A DNA stretch of 60,482 nt from Cyanobacteria bacterium QS_4_48_99 (GTDB taxonomy: Bacteria; Cyanobacteriota; Cyanobacteriia; Cyanobacteriales; Rubidibacteraceae), in the NCBI GenBank assembly GCA_003021505.1, contig PXPT01000102.1, positions 10,261-70,742 on the forward strand, written 5' to 3'. Positions 18,249-27,810 of this stretch are shown here, in pieces; position 1 is the first letter of the stretch; each line of letters starts with the position of its first letter. Under the pieces are notes generated by a model that saw only the letters and a list, made by a program, of their open reading frames with translations, had not been told where the DNA came from and did not search any database. The position numbers and the translations under genes were made by a program.

Positions 18249-18701
18249 TCAAAAAACTTGAGTGACCAAAGGTGGCAGCAACACTAGACCAGCAACTAAT
18301 ACCGCAGTTAGAGATGCGATTAGCACTGCACCAGCAGCACAGTCTTTTGCAATTTTAGCAAGTATATGATAAGACTGCTTAACAGTCAGATCGACGACTG
18401 ATTCAATAGCAGTATTTAATAATTCCAACGCCAGCACCAAGGAGATCGTTAGTCCGACTACTGCCATTTCTGCGGCTGTAATCTTTAAAAAAATGCCCAA
18501 GCCGATTGCCAGAGTGCCAACGGCAGTATGAATGCGAAAGTTACGTTGCGTGACAAAGGCATAGCGGAGTCCAGCCCAGGCATATCTGAAACTGATTAGA
18601 AGGTTAGGAGCAACGCGCCAGGCAAATGATCGGTTCGGTTTGGACTGCCGCTCAGACAAGCCCGACATTTCTGGGGCAGACAACCTGGTGTTTAGATTCA
18701 T
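18249..18701 (-). CDS. dgkA: Diacylglycerol kinase family membrane protein (DgkA-type)
   Basis: A small integral-membrane lipid kinase of the prokaryotic DgkA family, acting on diacylglycerol or undecaprenol. The signature NTAIESVVDLTVK (about 96-108) and KIAKDCAAGAVL (116-127) hold the catalytic glutamate and the metal/ATP-binding residues. Three membrane helices lie at about 60-75, 78-95 and 122-145. An extra 30-residue polar N-terminus precedes the family core. The substrate cannot be read from sequence; the Gram-positive enzymes of this group phosphorylate undecaprenol. It lies between ybeY and trpG. Confidence 0.9.
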   Translation of the reverse strand: MNLNTRLSAPEMSGLSERQSKPNRSFAWRVAPNLLISFRYAWAGLRYAFVTQRNFRIHTAVGTLAIGLGIFLKITAAEMAVVGLTISLVLALELLNTAIESVVDLTVKQSYHILAKIAKDCAAGAVLIASLTAVLVAGLVLLPPLVTQVF

Positions 18702-18776
18702 ATTTATTTGTAATTCTAGAGTGCAACGTGCTTCTCCGAGTATAGTCCCAGAAACTGCCTTGCCAACACCGGTTAT

Positions 18777-19319
18777 TTATGGATTTTTAGGAGCAATCCC
18801 TATGATTTTCAAAAAAGTCTCCTGCTGAGAGAGCATTTGGATAAGGCTTTCTTGGTCAGGATGATCCCAACCCAAAAGATGTAGGAAGCCGTGAGCAGCT
18901 AGCCAGGCGAGTTCCGTCGCTAAGGGATGCCCTTGTTGTTGAGCTTGCCGGGAGGCAGTATCGACAGAAATAATTAAATCTCCAATATACAAAGGCTCAC
19001 AGGCAAACCATTCCCCTGCTGGTTGGGGCGATTCCACTTCTAGAGCAGCAAACGCCAGAACGTCTGTCGGCTGATTTTTGTCACGGTAGCCAGCATTGAG
19101 TGCCTGGATTTCTGAGTCGTTTGTGAGGCGGAGGCTCAGTTCGTAGGCTTCTGCTGAGGGTAGATGGGGATACAGGGTTTCTAGCCACGTTTGGAACCAA
19201 TGCTCCCAGGTAGCCGATGCGATGGGACAATCCTGTGTTCCCTCGCCAGATGAGTGGCTAAAAAAGTAGTCTTGGAGGTTAACTTCGACAGCAACTGTCG
19301 GCGTGGTTGAAGGCGGCAT
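18777..19319 (-). CDS. ybeY: Endoribonuclease YbeY (16S rRNA maturation)
   Basis: YbeY is a single-zinc endoribonuclease that processes the 3' end of 16S rRNA and takes part in ribosome quality control. The zinc signature HGFLHLLGWDH with three His is intact. It is preceded by the NAGYRDKNQPTDVLAFA substrate-binding block and LYIGDLIISVDTA. I chose the ATG at 19319 (MPPSTTP). A GTG at 19343 would add eight residues, and neither has a clear ribosome binding site. Length of about 180 residues is typical in cyanobacteria, which have an extra N-terminal segment. It precedes dgkA and trpG. Confidence 0.94.
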   Translation of the reverse strand: MPPSTTPTVAVEVNLQDYFFSHSSGEGTQDCPIASATWEHWFQTWLETLYPHLPSAEAYELSLRLTNDSEIQALNAGYRDKNQPTDVLAFAALEVESPQPAGEWFACEPLYIGDLIISVDTASRQAQQQGHPLATELAWLAAHGFLHLLGWDHPDQESLIQMLSQQETFLKIIGIAPKNP

Positions 19320-19435
19320 AACAATTAAAAATTGGTTAGTCACTAGTCATTAGTAACAAACAGTCAAACCCTGTAAGCATTAGCAACTAATGACAAAAGA
19401 CTAAGGACATTCATAATTAGAGCGAAGCGACTTGA

Positions 19436-19636
19436 CTAGCGAGTTAAGTAAGAAAGCGCAATGAAGAGTGCTAGCAATCCCACCGTGCTGAGGAAGAAAT
19501 GTTTTAGGGAAGTGCTAGGCTTACGCACCATGTTACGCATGGCGAGTTTGGTGTAACTGGGTTTCGCTTCCGTTGATTGAGGAGTGGTGGAAGTTTCTTT
19601 TTCTGGTGTTTCGGTTGGCGAAGAGGGATTGTTCAT
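19436..19636 (-). CDS. DUF3285-family single-span membrane microprotein
   Basis: A 66-residue protein with a polar Thr/Glu-rich N-terminus (1-28), a basic helix (KLAMRNMVRK) and one C-terminal membrane span (HFFLSTVGLLALFIALSYL). This matches DUF3285, a family restricted to cyanobacteria and relatives, with no established function. Its place just upstream of ybeY on the same strand is a common cyanobacterial arrangement. The start follows a clear ATG, and no longer frame is available. Confidence 0.8.
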   Translation of the reverse strand: MNNPSSPTETPEKETSTTPQSTEAKPSYTKLAMRNMVRKPSTSLKHFFLSTVGLLALFIALSYLTR

Positions 19637-20046
19637 AAGCAGTGTTAAAGATCACTTGTTCCCCCTAATCTAACACCAGCAACAGTGTTGCTTGTCGAGA
19701 GCGATCGCACTTTAGAAGTCAGCAAACAAGATGGAATTTCCTGAGGTATTACTGTTGTTATAGCTACTATAGCGGTGTCGATAGTTCCCTTCGAGTTGAT
19801 CGACGTCGAAGAAACCATCAAGCTAGTAAGTTCTACGCCAGATTGGAAAGAACACTACAAGATGCTTCCATGATCGTGCTAGCTCGCACGCACCTTACGC
19901 TGTCCAGTCTGGACACTGGACTACAGAAATTTGGCAAGATTTGCTGAATTGGAATTTTGGACTCCTGATTGAGGCGATCGCATTTTTTGAGGGGAGAGAT
20001 TCCCTCAGCTGCGATCGCATTCTGTACCAATCTGACCTAGGAATAC
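19637..20046. other. Gene-free stretch between the DUF3285 and RTX genes
   Basis: No supportable gene. HIP1 octamers (gcgatcgc) or near-matches occur at 19700-19709, 19975-19982 and 20011-20018. One plus-strand frame near 19895-19971 reads PVWTLDYRNLARFAELEFWT and stops. This faintly resembles the end of a PIN-domain protein, but nothing upstream supports it. Confidence 0.4.
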
Positions 20047-20991
20047 TTAGCCGAAAACGAAGTTGTCACTATCGAGACTCAGCTTCTCTGGCGACACCCC
20101 TTCAACGATGCCAATCAAGTCGTCTTCAAAGGAGATTGCAGTTCCTTGGGGCAGACTATCAGGGGAAGCACCTAAGCTATAAAACTCTCTAGCAAACCGC
20201 TCTGGTAAATTTTGTGAAGACAGTTGGATGGTGTCGTCACTGGGACTGGGATTGAAGTCCTTAATGAGGGCGTAGTCACTATTGCCCTCATTATTATAGA
20301 AAGCCTCACTCTCGCCAAGGGGGGTTACTGCTCCTCCGAGCTGGAATTCATCGCTCCCTTTACCACCAGTTAAGGTATCAACTTCGCTGCTGCGAAAGCC
20401 AAAGCCTGTTAAATTGTCATTTCCCTTGCCGCCAAAGAGGTCGTCATTTCCGCGATTACCCTCGAGGCGGTCATTACCACTGCCGCCCAAAAGGTCGTCA
20501 TTACCAGACCCTTCAGAGAGGAAGTCATTGCCACTGCCACCAAAGAGGCGATCATTACTCGGACCACCGTCAAGGAATTCATCACTGCCGCTACCACCAA
20601 AGAGGCGGTCATTGCCCCTGCCACCAGTGAGGACATCATTACCCTCATTACCAAAGAGGCGGTCATTCCCCTCACGACCAAAGAGACCCTCTAGGGGAAA
20701 GGTGCCACTAGGGGAAGAAATGGAGTTGCCATCATCCCCCTTACCACCAAAGATGAGGTCGTTACCACCAAAGAACGCACCCTCATTGACTGTATCCTCC
20801 CCATCTAGAGCGAAAATTGCATCGGATTTCTCGGTGCCCACGAGATCATCATCCTCATCGGTGCCAAAGATAGGATTATAGCCAGCAAAGATTTCCGTCA
20901 TTCCTTGGCTTGGCACTTCCTGCATTTGAGATGAGTCATTCTGTGGTTGCAGTTTCTCGGATTGTATTTGTGAGTTCAATCTTTCTGCCAT
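20047..20991 (-). CDS. RTX-type calcium-binding repeat protein
   Basis: A 314-residue acidic protein with about a dozen glycine/aspartate nonapeptides (LFGGSGNDF, LLGGSGNDR and LFGGKGNDN among them) at about residues 60-215. This is the calcium-binding beta-roll of RTX or hemolysin-type proteins. There is no cleavable N-terminal signal, as expected for proteins exported by type I secretion using a C-terminal signal. The last 100 residues are the likely secretion region. No enzymatic domain precedes the repeats and no type I transporter genes are nearby. Function beyond calcium binding and export is not inferred. Confidence 0.85.
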   Translation of the reverse strand: MAERLNSQIQSEKLQPQNDSSQMQEVPSQGMTEIFAGYNPIFGTDEDDDLVGTEKSDAIFALDGEDTVNEGAFFGGNDLIFGGKGDDGNSISSPSGTFPLEGLFGREGNDRLFGNEGNDVLTGGRGNDRLFGGSGSDEFLDGGPSNDRLFGGSGNDFLSEGSGNDDLLGGSGNDRLEGNRGNDDLFGGKGNDNLTGFGFRSSEVDTLTGGKGSDEFQLGGAVTPLGESEAFYNNEGNSDYALIKDFNPSPSDDTIQLSSQNLPERFAREFYSLGASPDSLPQGTAISFEDDLIGIVEGVSPEKLSLDSDNFVFG

Positions 20992-21316
20992 TTGCTTTCA
21001 CCTCAATCTTTTAAATTGCTGTTAGCAATGTCACCATTTCCTAACATTTAAGAAGCTGATGTTAGCTTTAACAAGCTGAAATCAAGTTTTCTTACTAGAA
21101 CAGTTAAATTGGATAGGAGAGTCCGACTTAAGCTACGTAAAAAGCTTACAAAACTTCTGATCACTCTTCTGCTTTAAAGACAATCAATCCTTACTTGTTC
21201 AGGAGTGCCGTTTCTTACAATAAAAGAAGCCCAAGCAGTTGAGTAAGCTGGGCAGCAACCTGATTCGATTTGTCATCCCCAAAAGCCTCGTCCTTAAGAA
21301 TGGGAGTTTATTAACC

Positions 21317-24295
21317 GTGGTTGTACAAAAAGAAGTATCTAATCAAACTTACGAAGCAAAAACTCAAGAAATCGCGCTTATGCTTGCCGAAGCAATGCAG
21401 GAGAAGCGCTCCTTTTTTGCCCAGATGCGCGATCAAATGCGCTGGGATGATAAACTCCTCGCCTGGGCAATGAGTAATCCAGGATTGCGAGTGCAGCTAT
21501 TTCGCTTGATTGACTGCTTGCCCTCGCTGCAAAGTAAAGGGGAAGTGGCTCGTCACTTGCAAGAATATTTGGGGGATGAGTCAGTGGAGTTGCCCTCCCA
21601 ACTGAAAGGATTTCTCAACTTTAGCGATCCCGATTCCGCCCCCGCTCATTGGGCAGCAACTACCTTTACCAAAGCAGTGGAAACCCTGGCACACAAGTAT
21701 ATCGCTGGGGAAAACATTAAGCAGGTGCAGCAAACGATCAAGCGCCAGCGTAAGGAGAAAATGGCGTTTACGATGGACTTGTTGGGAGAGGCGGTGATAA
21801 CTGAAGCGGAGGCAGAGTCATACCTGCAAGGCTATCTCGATTTGATGGAGCAGCTTACGCAGGCGGCGCAGAATTGGTCAACTGTGGAGCAGATTGATGT
21901 TGCGGATGGGGAGCCACTGCCGAAAGTGCAGGTATCGGTGAAGTTAACCGCGTTTTACTCCCAGTTTGACCCGCTCGATCCCGAAGGAAGCAAAGAGAAA
22001 GTGTGTGATCGCCTCCGCCTTCTCTTGCGTCGTGCCCAGGAATTAGGCGCAGCGGTTCACTTTGATATGGAGCAGTATGTTTATAAAGATATCACGCTCT
22101 CTATTCTCAAAGAGCTGTTGATGGAAGAAGAATTCCGTTCGCGCACGGATGTGGGTGTGACACTACAAGCTTATCTGCGCGATTCCGAGCAAGATTTACA
22201 GGATTTGATCGAGTGGGTGAAGCAGCGCGGTTATCCCCTAACTGTGCGACTGGTGAAGGGGGCATATTGGGATCAAGAAACCATTCGAGCAGTACAGCAT
22301 CATTGGCAGCAGCCCGTCTTTAACGATAAAGCCGAAACCGACATTAATTTTGAGCGGATGACGCAATTGTTGCTAGAGAATCACGAGCATTTGTATGCTG
22401 CAATTGGGAGTCATAATTTGCGATCGCAGGCACTGGCAATGGCGATCGCAGAAAGCCTCAACATCCCTCATCGCCGCTTCGAGATGCAAGTTCTCTACGG
22501 CATGGGCGAGCAATTGGCGAGGGTGTTAGCGAAGCGGGGATATCGCGTCAGGGTTTATACCCCTTACGGAAAACTTCTTCCTGGTATGTCCTACCTCATT
22601 CGCCGCTTGCTAGAAAATACAGCAAATAGCTCTTTCTTGCGGCAAAGCCTCGAACAGCGTCCCATGGAAGAATTAGTTGCCCCGCCTAATCCCAACACAG
22701 ATAAGCAACCCACCCCCAATCAGGGCGCATTTCCCAACGCAGCGGATACAGATTATGCCGATATGGAGTTGCGTACCGAGGCAGAACAGGCATTAGCACA
22801 GGTGCATACCTCTTTGGGTAAGACGTATCTGCCGCTGATTAATGGGGAATATGTGGAAACCCCCGAAACTAAAGATACCCTCAATCCCTCGAATACCAGT
22901 GAAGTAATTGGCAGGATTGGGCAAATTTCTGTCGAACAAGCAGAAGAAGCGATCCAGGCAGCCAAAGCAGCGTTCCCGGGTTGGAAAAGAACTCCGGCAC
23001 GGGAGAGGGCAGGCGTGCTACGTAAAGCGGCGGATTTGATGGAGGCGCGTCGCCACGAACTCACCGCATGGATTGCCTTGGAAACGGGTAAAGTTTTCCG
23101 GCAAGCCGATCCCGAAGTCTCGGAGGCGATTGATTTTTGCCGCTACTATGCCGATGAAATGGAACGCTTGGATCGCGGTTATAGCTACGATATTGCTGGG
23201 GAAACCAATCGCTACGTTTACCAGCCACGCGGAATTGCCGTTGTCATTTCTCCCTGGAACTTTCCCATCGCCATCTCCACAGGCATGACGGTAGCTGCGC
23301 TAGTGACGGGCAACTGTGCCTTACTTAAGCCTGCGGCACCTTCTTCGGTGATTGCCGCGAAAGTGGGGGAAATTCTAGTGGAGGCTGGAATTCCGAAAGG
23401 GGTATTTCAATATGTTCCCGGCAGTGGTTCCACGGTAGGGACTCACATGGTGAAGCATCCCGATATCCACCTGATTTCGTTCACCGGTTCTAAAGAAGTG
23501 GGTTGCCAAATCTATGCGGATGCCGCAGTGGTGCAACCGGGACAACAACACCTGAAGCGGGTGATTGCCGAGATGGGCGGCAAAAATGCCATTATTGTCG
23601 ATGAAAGTGCTGACTTGGATGAAGCTGTAGCTGGTGTGGTGGCATCAGCATTCGGTTACAGCGGGCAGAAATGTTCGGCTTGTTCGCGGGCAATTGTCCT
23701 AGAACCCATCTACGAGACGTTTGTGGAACGGTTAATCGAAGCGACGCGATCGCTCAATCTGGGTGCAGCAGATGACCCCAGCACGCAAGTCGGACCCGTA
23801 ATTGATAATACCGCACGTGATCGCATTTGCGAATATATCGAGAAGGGACGCAGCGAGGCAAACGTAGCGATTGAGCGGGATGTGCCTGAAGGCGGCTATT
23901 ATGTCAGCCCCACTGTTTTCACCGAAGTTTCTCCAAGTGCCACCATTGCCCAAGAAGAAATCTTTGGTCCGGTGTTGGCAGTAATGCGAGTAAAGGATTT
24001 TGACGAAGCCTTGCAAGTTGCTAACGATACCGACTATGCCCTCACTGGCGGCTTGTTCTCTCGCACGCCTTCCCACATTCAACGCGCCTCTGCTGAGTTT
24101 GAAGTTGGAAATTTCTACATCAATCGCGGCATCACAGGCTCGATTGTCTCGCGGCAACCCTTTGGTGGATTCAAACTCTCTGGGATTGGTTCCAAAGCGG
24201 GTGGACCAGACTATTTGGCGCAGTTTATGGAACCGCGCGTGATTACCGAAAATATCCAACGGCAGGGTTTTGCGCCCATTGAAGGGGCAGAGTAG
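21317..24295 (+). CDS. putA: Bifunctional proline dehydrogenase / L-glutamate-gamma-semialdehyde dehydrogenase PutA
   Basis: PutA oxidises proline to glutamate in two steps with substrate channelling. The N-terminal half is the FAD proline dehydrogenase barrel (VSVKLTAFYSQFDPLDPEG, RLVKGAYWDQET, IGSHNLRSQA). The second half is an aldehyde dehydrogenase with ISPWNFPIAI, the general base Glu near residue 751 (AEMGGKNA) and the nucleophile Cys near 786 (GQKCSACSR). The GTG at 21317, preceded by GGGAG ten bases upstream, gives 992 residues and matches where relatives begin. A TTG at 21239 would add 26 residues. No DNA-binding domain is present, so it is not self-regulating like the E. coli protein. 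Confidence 0.95.
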   Translation: MVVQKEVSNQTYEAKTQEIALMLAEAMQEKRSFFAQMRDQMRWDDKLLAWAMSNPGLRVQLFRLIDCLPSLQSKGEVARHLQEYLGDESVELPSQLKGFLNFSDPDSAPAHWAATTFTKAVETLAHKYIAGENIKQVQQTIKRQRKEKMAFTMDLLGEAVITEAEAESYLQGYLDLMEQLTQAAQNWSTVEQIDVADGEPLPKVQVSVKLTAFYSQFDPLDPEGSKEKVCDRLRLLLRRAQELGAAVHFDMEQYVYKDITLSILKELLMEEEFRSRTDVGVTLQAYLRDSEQDLQDLIEWVKQRGYPLTVRLVKGAYWDQETIRAVQHHWQQPVFNDKAETDINFERMTQLLLENHEHLYAAIGSHNLRSQALAMAIAESLNIPHRRFEMQVLYGMGEQLARVLAKRGYRVRVYTPYGKLLPGMSYLIRRLLENTANSSFLRQSLEQRPMEELVAPPNPNTDKQPTPNQGAFPNAADTDYADMELRTEAEQALAQVHTSLGKTYLPLINGEYVETPETKDTLNPSNTSEVIGRIGQISVEQAEEAIQAAKAAFPGWKRTPARERAGVLRKAADLMEARRHELTAWIALETGKVFRQADPEVSEAIDFCRYYADEMERLDRGYSYDIAGETNRYVYQPRGIAVVISPWNFPIAISTGMTVAALVTGNCALLKPAAPSSVIAAKVGEILVEAGIPKGVFQYVPGSGSTVGTHMVKHPDIHLISFTGSKEVGCQIYADAAVVQPGQQHLKRVIAEMGGKNAIIVDESADLDEAVAGVVASAFGYSGQKCSACSRAIVLEPIYETFVERLIEATRSLNLGAADDPSTQVGPVIDNTARDRICEYIEKGRSEANVAIERDVPEGGYYVSPTVFTEVSPSATIAQEEIFGPVLAVMRVKDFDEALQVANDTDYALTGGLFSRTPSHIQRASAEFEVGNFYINRGITGSIVSRQPFGGFKLSGIGSKAGGPDYLAQFMEPRVITENIQRQGFAPIEGAE

Positions 24296-24597
24296 AGCGA
24301 TTGATTAAAATCGGGGTGCATGGCTAAGCTGTGCGCCTTGGATATGAATGAACCACGAAGGCACAAAGAACACAGAGGAAAGAGAAGTGATGAGTTCACA
24401 ACCATGAGTGATGAGCCCAGATTCCCAGTTCATCATTCATTGCTCCGCATTCTGCACTCTGAGTTTTGCATTTTCACTTTCCTTGAGGTGTGGCATCTAA
24501 AAAGTCAATTGGTATAAATTAGAGTTCTCTCTACCGGAGGAAGATCTCTTGCTGGCTCATATGCCATAAATTCTGTGGCGTAATCAAGAGAAATGTC
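24296..24597. other. putA-DUF2267 spacer with a dispersed repeat
   Basis: No gene. Bases 24349-24385 hold an aaccacgaaggcacaaag stretch related to the repeat at 1559-1612. Bases 24410-24470 are a CA/TT-rich run. GGAGGA at 24537-24542 is too far from the next ATG (24598) to be its ribosome binding site. Confidence 0.4.
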
Positions 24598-24969
24598 ATG
24601 CAGTACGAAGAATTTATTGAGAAAGTAAGAGATCGCACCCAGTCCACTCCAGCTACAGCCGCGATCGCAACGGCTTCAACACTAACCACTTTAGGCGAAC
24701 GTGTAAGTGGTGGTGAAGCTGAAGATCTTGCCTCTCAACTCCCCAAAGAGCTAAAAGGTCAACTGTCGGGGCAGCCACAGGAGAACGCTGGAAGTTTCTC
24801 TATAGATGAGTTTTTCCAGCGGGTGGCTAGGCGCGAAGGCGTAAGCAATCAACAGGCTCAAGAGCATGCCCAAGCAGTCATACGGGTGATAAGCGAAGCT
24901 GTTACAGGAGGCGAACTAAAAGATGTCCAGTCGCAGCTTCCAGTAGAATTCGCACCGCTTTTCGGTTAG
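24598..24969 (+). CDS. DUF2267 domain protein
   Basis: A 123-residue soluble helical protein of the DUF2267 family. It contains two copies of the family motif: an N-terminal helix YEEFIEKVRDRT with ERVSGGEAEDLASQLP, and a second half FFQRVARREGVS with EAVTGGELKDVQSQLPVEF. The internal duplication is visible directly from the repeated GGE..L.SQLP pattern. The family is widespread and often linked to stress, but has no defined activity. It starts at a clear ATG. Confidence 0.88.
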   Translation: MQYEEFIEKVRDRTQSTPATAAIATASTLTTLGERVSGGEAEDLASQLPKELKGQLSGQPQENAGSFSIDEFFQRVARREGVSNQQAQEHAQAVIRVISEAVTGGELKDVQSQLPVEFAPLFG

Positions 24970-25021
24970 TCTTTCACTAGTTAACAGTTGATGCCATCCT
25001 AGGCGATCGCATTCGGATGGG

Positions 25022-26062
25022 GTGGCAAACTCTACAAACTGGAGAACGCCACAGCGCGATCGCTGCAAATATTACCTCCAGACTAGGGAAGTTCAGAGCG
25101 TCGGCGTTGAGGAGAAACTAGTGCCAAGAAAGGTTGAACGTAGCTATACGCGTTTTCCTGAGAGTTGGAGACCGATCGCCTCCGATGGTGAGGGACCCTT
25201 TACTTCCAAGGTAGTACATCGCTTACCGAATGGGTTCATCCATATCTGGGAATCCCGGCTTCATCGTAAAGGGCGTGGCTCCAGACTGTTTCAGCCCACA
25301 CCGAGGAACCGCGCCCAACCTCTTTCGTTTCCTCTACGAAAAAATCCCTGGCTTCACTTTTGGGCACCTCAGCGGATTACTTGGTGGGTTGCGGTTACTT
25401 TCCTAGTTGGCTCGGCGCTTTTTACCCTTGCCGCGGCTGCATCTTTGTTTCCTGGGGCTTTTGGACAGAAAGCGATCACCTCTGCCATTACCGATTGGTC
25501 TTATTTTATCGGCGCTATTCTCTTTACGATTGGTACTTATTTAGAAATTTTAGAAGCGATTAATGCCAAAGAGTATGTGGTACTTACAGTAGAGGACATG
25601 CCGGAGGAGGGTTTTAAATGGTGGGCTTGGCAACCAGCTCAAATCGGCTTTTTGAGTTCCTTTATACTCTTAATTGGCTCCCTGTTTTTTAACATCGAAA
25701 CCACTTTTGCACTTGTAGGAGTAAAGGGTGGGCTGAAAGAAGACATCCTGGTTGGGTTACCCAGCTTTTTGGGGGCAATTTTATTCGTTATTTCATGCTA
25801 CATGGGATTCATGGAAGTCACTCACCAGTATTGGGCTTGGAAGCCGCGCCGGATTGATTGGTGGGTGGAAATGTTTAACCTGCTTGGCTCAGTCAGTTTT
25901 CTTGTGGGCGCTGCATTTGGATTTAGTGTCCCTGGCTTGTCCTCTCCAGAAGATGAGTTAATTGTCAAAATTTCTTACTTTCAGGGATCAGCTTTTTTCT
26001 TAATCGGTAGCTACCTGATGTTGCCAGAAATGTTTTCTGAGCTGAAAGTGCGATCAAAATAG
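25022..26062 (+). CDS. Polytopic membrane protein with YrhK-like segments
   Basis: A 346-residue protein: a soluble basic N-terminus (1-110) followed by six to eight membrane helices. Two or three internally similar modules can be seen. Each begins with an aromatic/basic segment (PQRITWWVAVTFLVGSALF, PAQIGFLSSFILLIGSLFF, PRRIDWWVEMFNLLGSVSF) followed by a second helix of the type FIGAILFTIGTYLEILEA, resembling YrhK-like domains. No catalytic motif is visible. The start is GTG 52 bases after the DUF2267 gene. Function unknown; the module repetition suggests ancestral duplication. Confidence 0.7.
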   Translation: MANSTNWRTPQRDRCKYYLQTREVQSVGVEEKLVPRKVERSYTRFPESWRPIASDGEGPFTSKVVHRLPNGFIHIWESRLHRKGRGSRLFQPTPRNRAQPLSFPLRKNPWLHFWAPQRITWWVAVTFLVGSALFTLAAAASLFPGAFGQKAITSAITDWSYFIGAILFTIGTYLEILEAINAKEYVVLTVEDMPEEGFKWWAWQPAQIGFLSSFILLIGSLFFNIETTFALVGVKGGLKEDILVGLPSFLGAILFVISCYMGFMEVTHQYWAWKPRRIDWWVEMFNLLGSVSFLVGAAFGFSVPGLSSPEDELIVKISYFQGSAFFLIGSYLMLPEMFSELKVRSK

Positions 26063-26070
26063 AGCTGAGT

Positions 26071-27810
26071 TTATTTTGATAAAAAATAAACCTGACAGTT
26101 AGTATTGCCAATTTTATGCCAATCATTGGCAGGTACAGCATCCGGTAGCTCCCCTTTATACCTGTATACAATTGCTCCTGCCTTCGATTTCTTTTTTATA
26201 GTTTCGATAATTTGGTTTCTAACTAAAGGAGGTTTGTTCCAGAAAGTTGGTGCATAACGAACTTCAGCGACCACCTGAACTCGTGCCAATCTAGCCCAAC
26301 TAACATTATTAATAATTGTTCCCAGGTAAGCAACCTTGTCTCCGGGGTTAATTCCTAACTCCCGTAAACCTTCAGCAATCTGATACTGAGTGTTCTCTCG
26401 TTCCTTTGTCATAGCCGCCACGTTTTTTGAGGTATGGTCAAAAAGATTGCTACCGACTGCTACTAAAACAACCAAAGTCAGGCTCGTTATTAATCTTTTC
26501 GACTCTCGGGAATTAAGGAGGCGCACGCTCACAAAAATTCCTGCAAAAAAAAGAACGATGAAGGGAGCAATGTATCTGGTTGGCCAGAACGATTGCGTCA
26601 GGTCAATTACTGTCATATAAATCCCCAAGCCTGCTACTGCTGGAAGTAGCACACTCCAGTTCTCTGGGATTTTCTTTACTGAAGCTCGAAGACCGCGACC
26701 TATGAATACAAAAATTAGGTAACAAAAAATTAGGACTCCCAAAAATAAATTGAAGTAAAAAAGAGCATTTCCTCCTATAACCTCTATTAGCTGTTTGGGG
26801 TTAAAATTGAGTTCTAGCCCTTCATACCAGTAAGTGGGGTCTTGCCAACACGGAAAAGTACCGCCTATAGGAGTTCCAAATTCATAGACTGGGGGATTAT
26901 CAAAAATTTGTCGAGTGGGGTGTTCGGGAGTACCAGGTCCTTCGCCTTGCCAATGTCTATACCTTTTAACACTTTTGTTGACAAGCCAAACGTAATTTAA
27001 TCTGCCAGCTTCACTGAAGGTTAAATGCCCTTTTTGTATAGAAATTGCTCCTATATAAGGAGTTGCAATAGTAGCAAAAATTAAAAATGCTGCTAAGATT
27101 CGGGGTACTGCTCGTCGGCGATCGCCCACTGCAAAAAAAACAACCGCTAAAAAAATAAAAGCCATTGGGAACATCACCGATTTGGATAGATACCCAAATC
27201 CCAAGGCTACGCCCAACAAAATGAAATTAACCCAATGCTGGGACTGAGTTTGTATGCGTAACAAAAGCCCGGTAGCCAGGTAGACAAAGGCAGAAGTAAC
27301 CAAATCGGGAGAGTCTAGTTGAACACTTAACCAGTAGATAGAAGCCCCCAAAAATAGGGTGTACCCCAACACTATCCAACTCCATTCCGGGACTTCCAAC
27401 CACCTCCCTGAAGCGGTTTGGTGGGAGACTTTTTTTTGGTAAAAACGTATTAGCTGCCGCAGTAAGAACTCAAAGCAAACTAGGGTAAACAGTAAAATAA
27501 ATAAATTGACGAGATTAACCACAAAAAATTCCCAGTAGGGAGAAGGGTTAAAAATCGCCATGGTTATACCAAGAAGCCAGGAGTAAAAAGGACTCCAGTA
27601 CGAATTAATGGCAACATCCCAATCGCCTCTTAGATATGCATCGCCAATATCTAAATAAGAAATGGCATCGTCCGAAGACAGACTGAAACGATAAGTCCAT
27701 GCTTGGATAGTACCTAGTAGCATAGCTACTACCCAAAAAAACGCCTTTAATAAATGCTCCTTTCGATTTAAAACGAACTCTTGGAAAGACTTGAGATTAG
27801 TTGTTGTCAT
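26071..27810 (-). CDS. GT39-like membrane glycosyltransferase
   Basis: A 579-residue polytopic membrane protein of the PMT/ArnT-like GT-C superfamily (glycosyltransferase family 39 type). It is probably a transferase using a polyprenyl-phosphate sugar donor on the outer face of the membrane. The first loop holds the acidic motif SSDDAISYLDIGDAYLRGDW, where GT-C enzymes keep a catalytic Asp. About ten helices follow, with a soluble periplasmic C-terminal part (about 460-579). Its ATG overlaps the upstream TAA (TAATG), so translation is coupled to the FAD/GtrA fusion gene. The acceptor is unknown. Confidence 0.78.
   Translation of the reverse strand: MTTTNLKSFQEFVLNRKEHLLKAFFWVVAMLLGTIQAWTYRFSLSSDDAISYLDIGDAYLRGDWDVAINSYWSPFYSWLLGITMAIFNPSPYWEFFVVNLVNLFILLFTLVCFEFLLRQLIRFYQKKVSHQTASGRWLEVPEWSWIVLGYTLFLGASIYWLSVQLDSPDLVTSAFVYLATGLLLRIQTQSQHWVNFILLGVALGFGYLSKSVMFPMAFIFLAVVFFAVGDRRRAVPRILAAFLIFATIATPYIGAISIQKGHLTFSEAGRLNYVWLVNKSVKRYRHWQGEGPGTPEHPTRQIFDNPPVYEFGTPIGGTFPCWQDPTYWYEGLELNFNPKQLIEVIGGNALFYFNLFLGVLIFCYLIFVFIGRGLRASVKKIPENWSVLLPAVAGLGIYMTVIDLTQSFWPTRYIAPFIVLFFAGIFVSVRLLNSRESKRLITSLTLVVLVAVGSNLFDHTSKNVAAMTKERENTQYQIAEGLRELGINPGDKVAYLGTIINNVSWARLARVQVVAEVRYAPTFWNKPPLVRNQIIETIKKKSKAGAIVYRYKGELPDAVPANDWHKIGNTNCQVYFLSK

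Noticed and set aside
19895-19971. PIN-domain-like ending (LDYRNLARFAELEFWT) upstream of the RTX gene
   Set aside because: Only a single short block resembles the family, and no coherent upstream part can be followed in any frame.
20414-20881. A 155-codon plus-strand frame opposite the RTX gene, rich in Pro, Ser and Leu
   Set aside because: It is the mirror of the nonapeptide repeats. The periodic LPLPPKRRS pattern follows directly from the antisense of GGxGxD codons.
23732-24259. A 175-codon minus-strand frame inside putA
   Set aside because: putA is clearly coding here with its active site; the antisense frame has no ribosome binding site or recognisable family.
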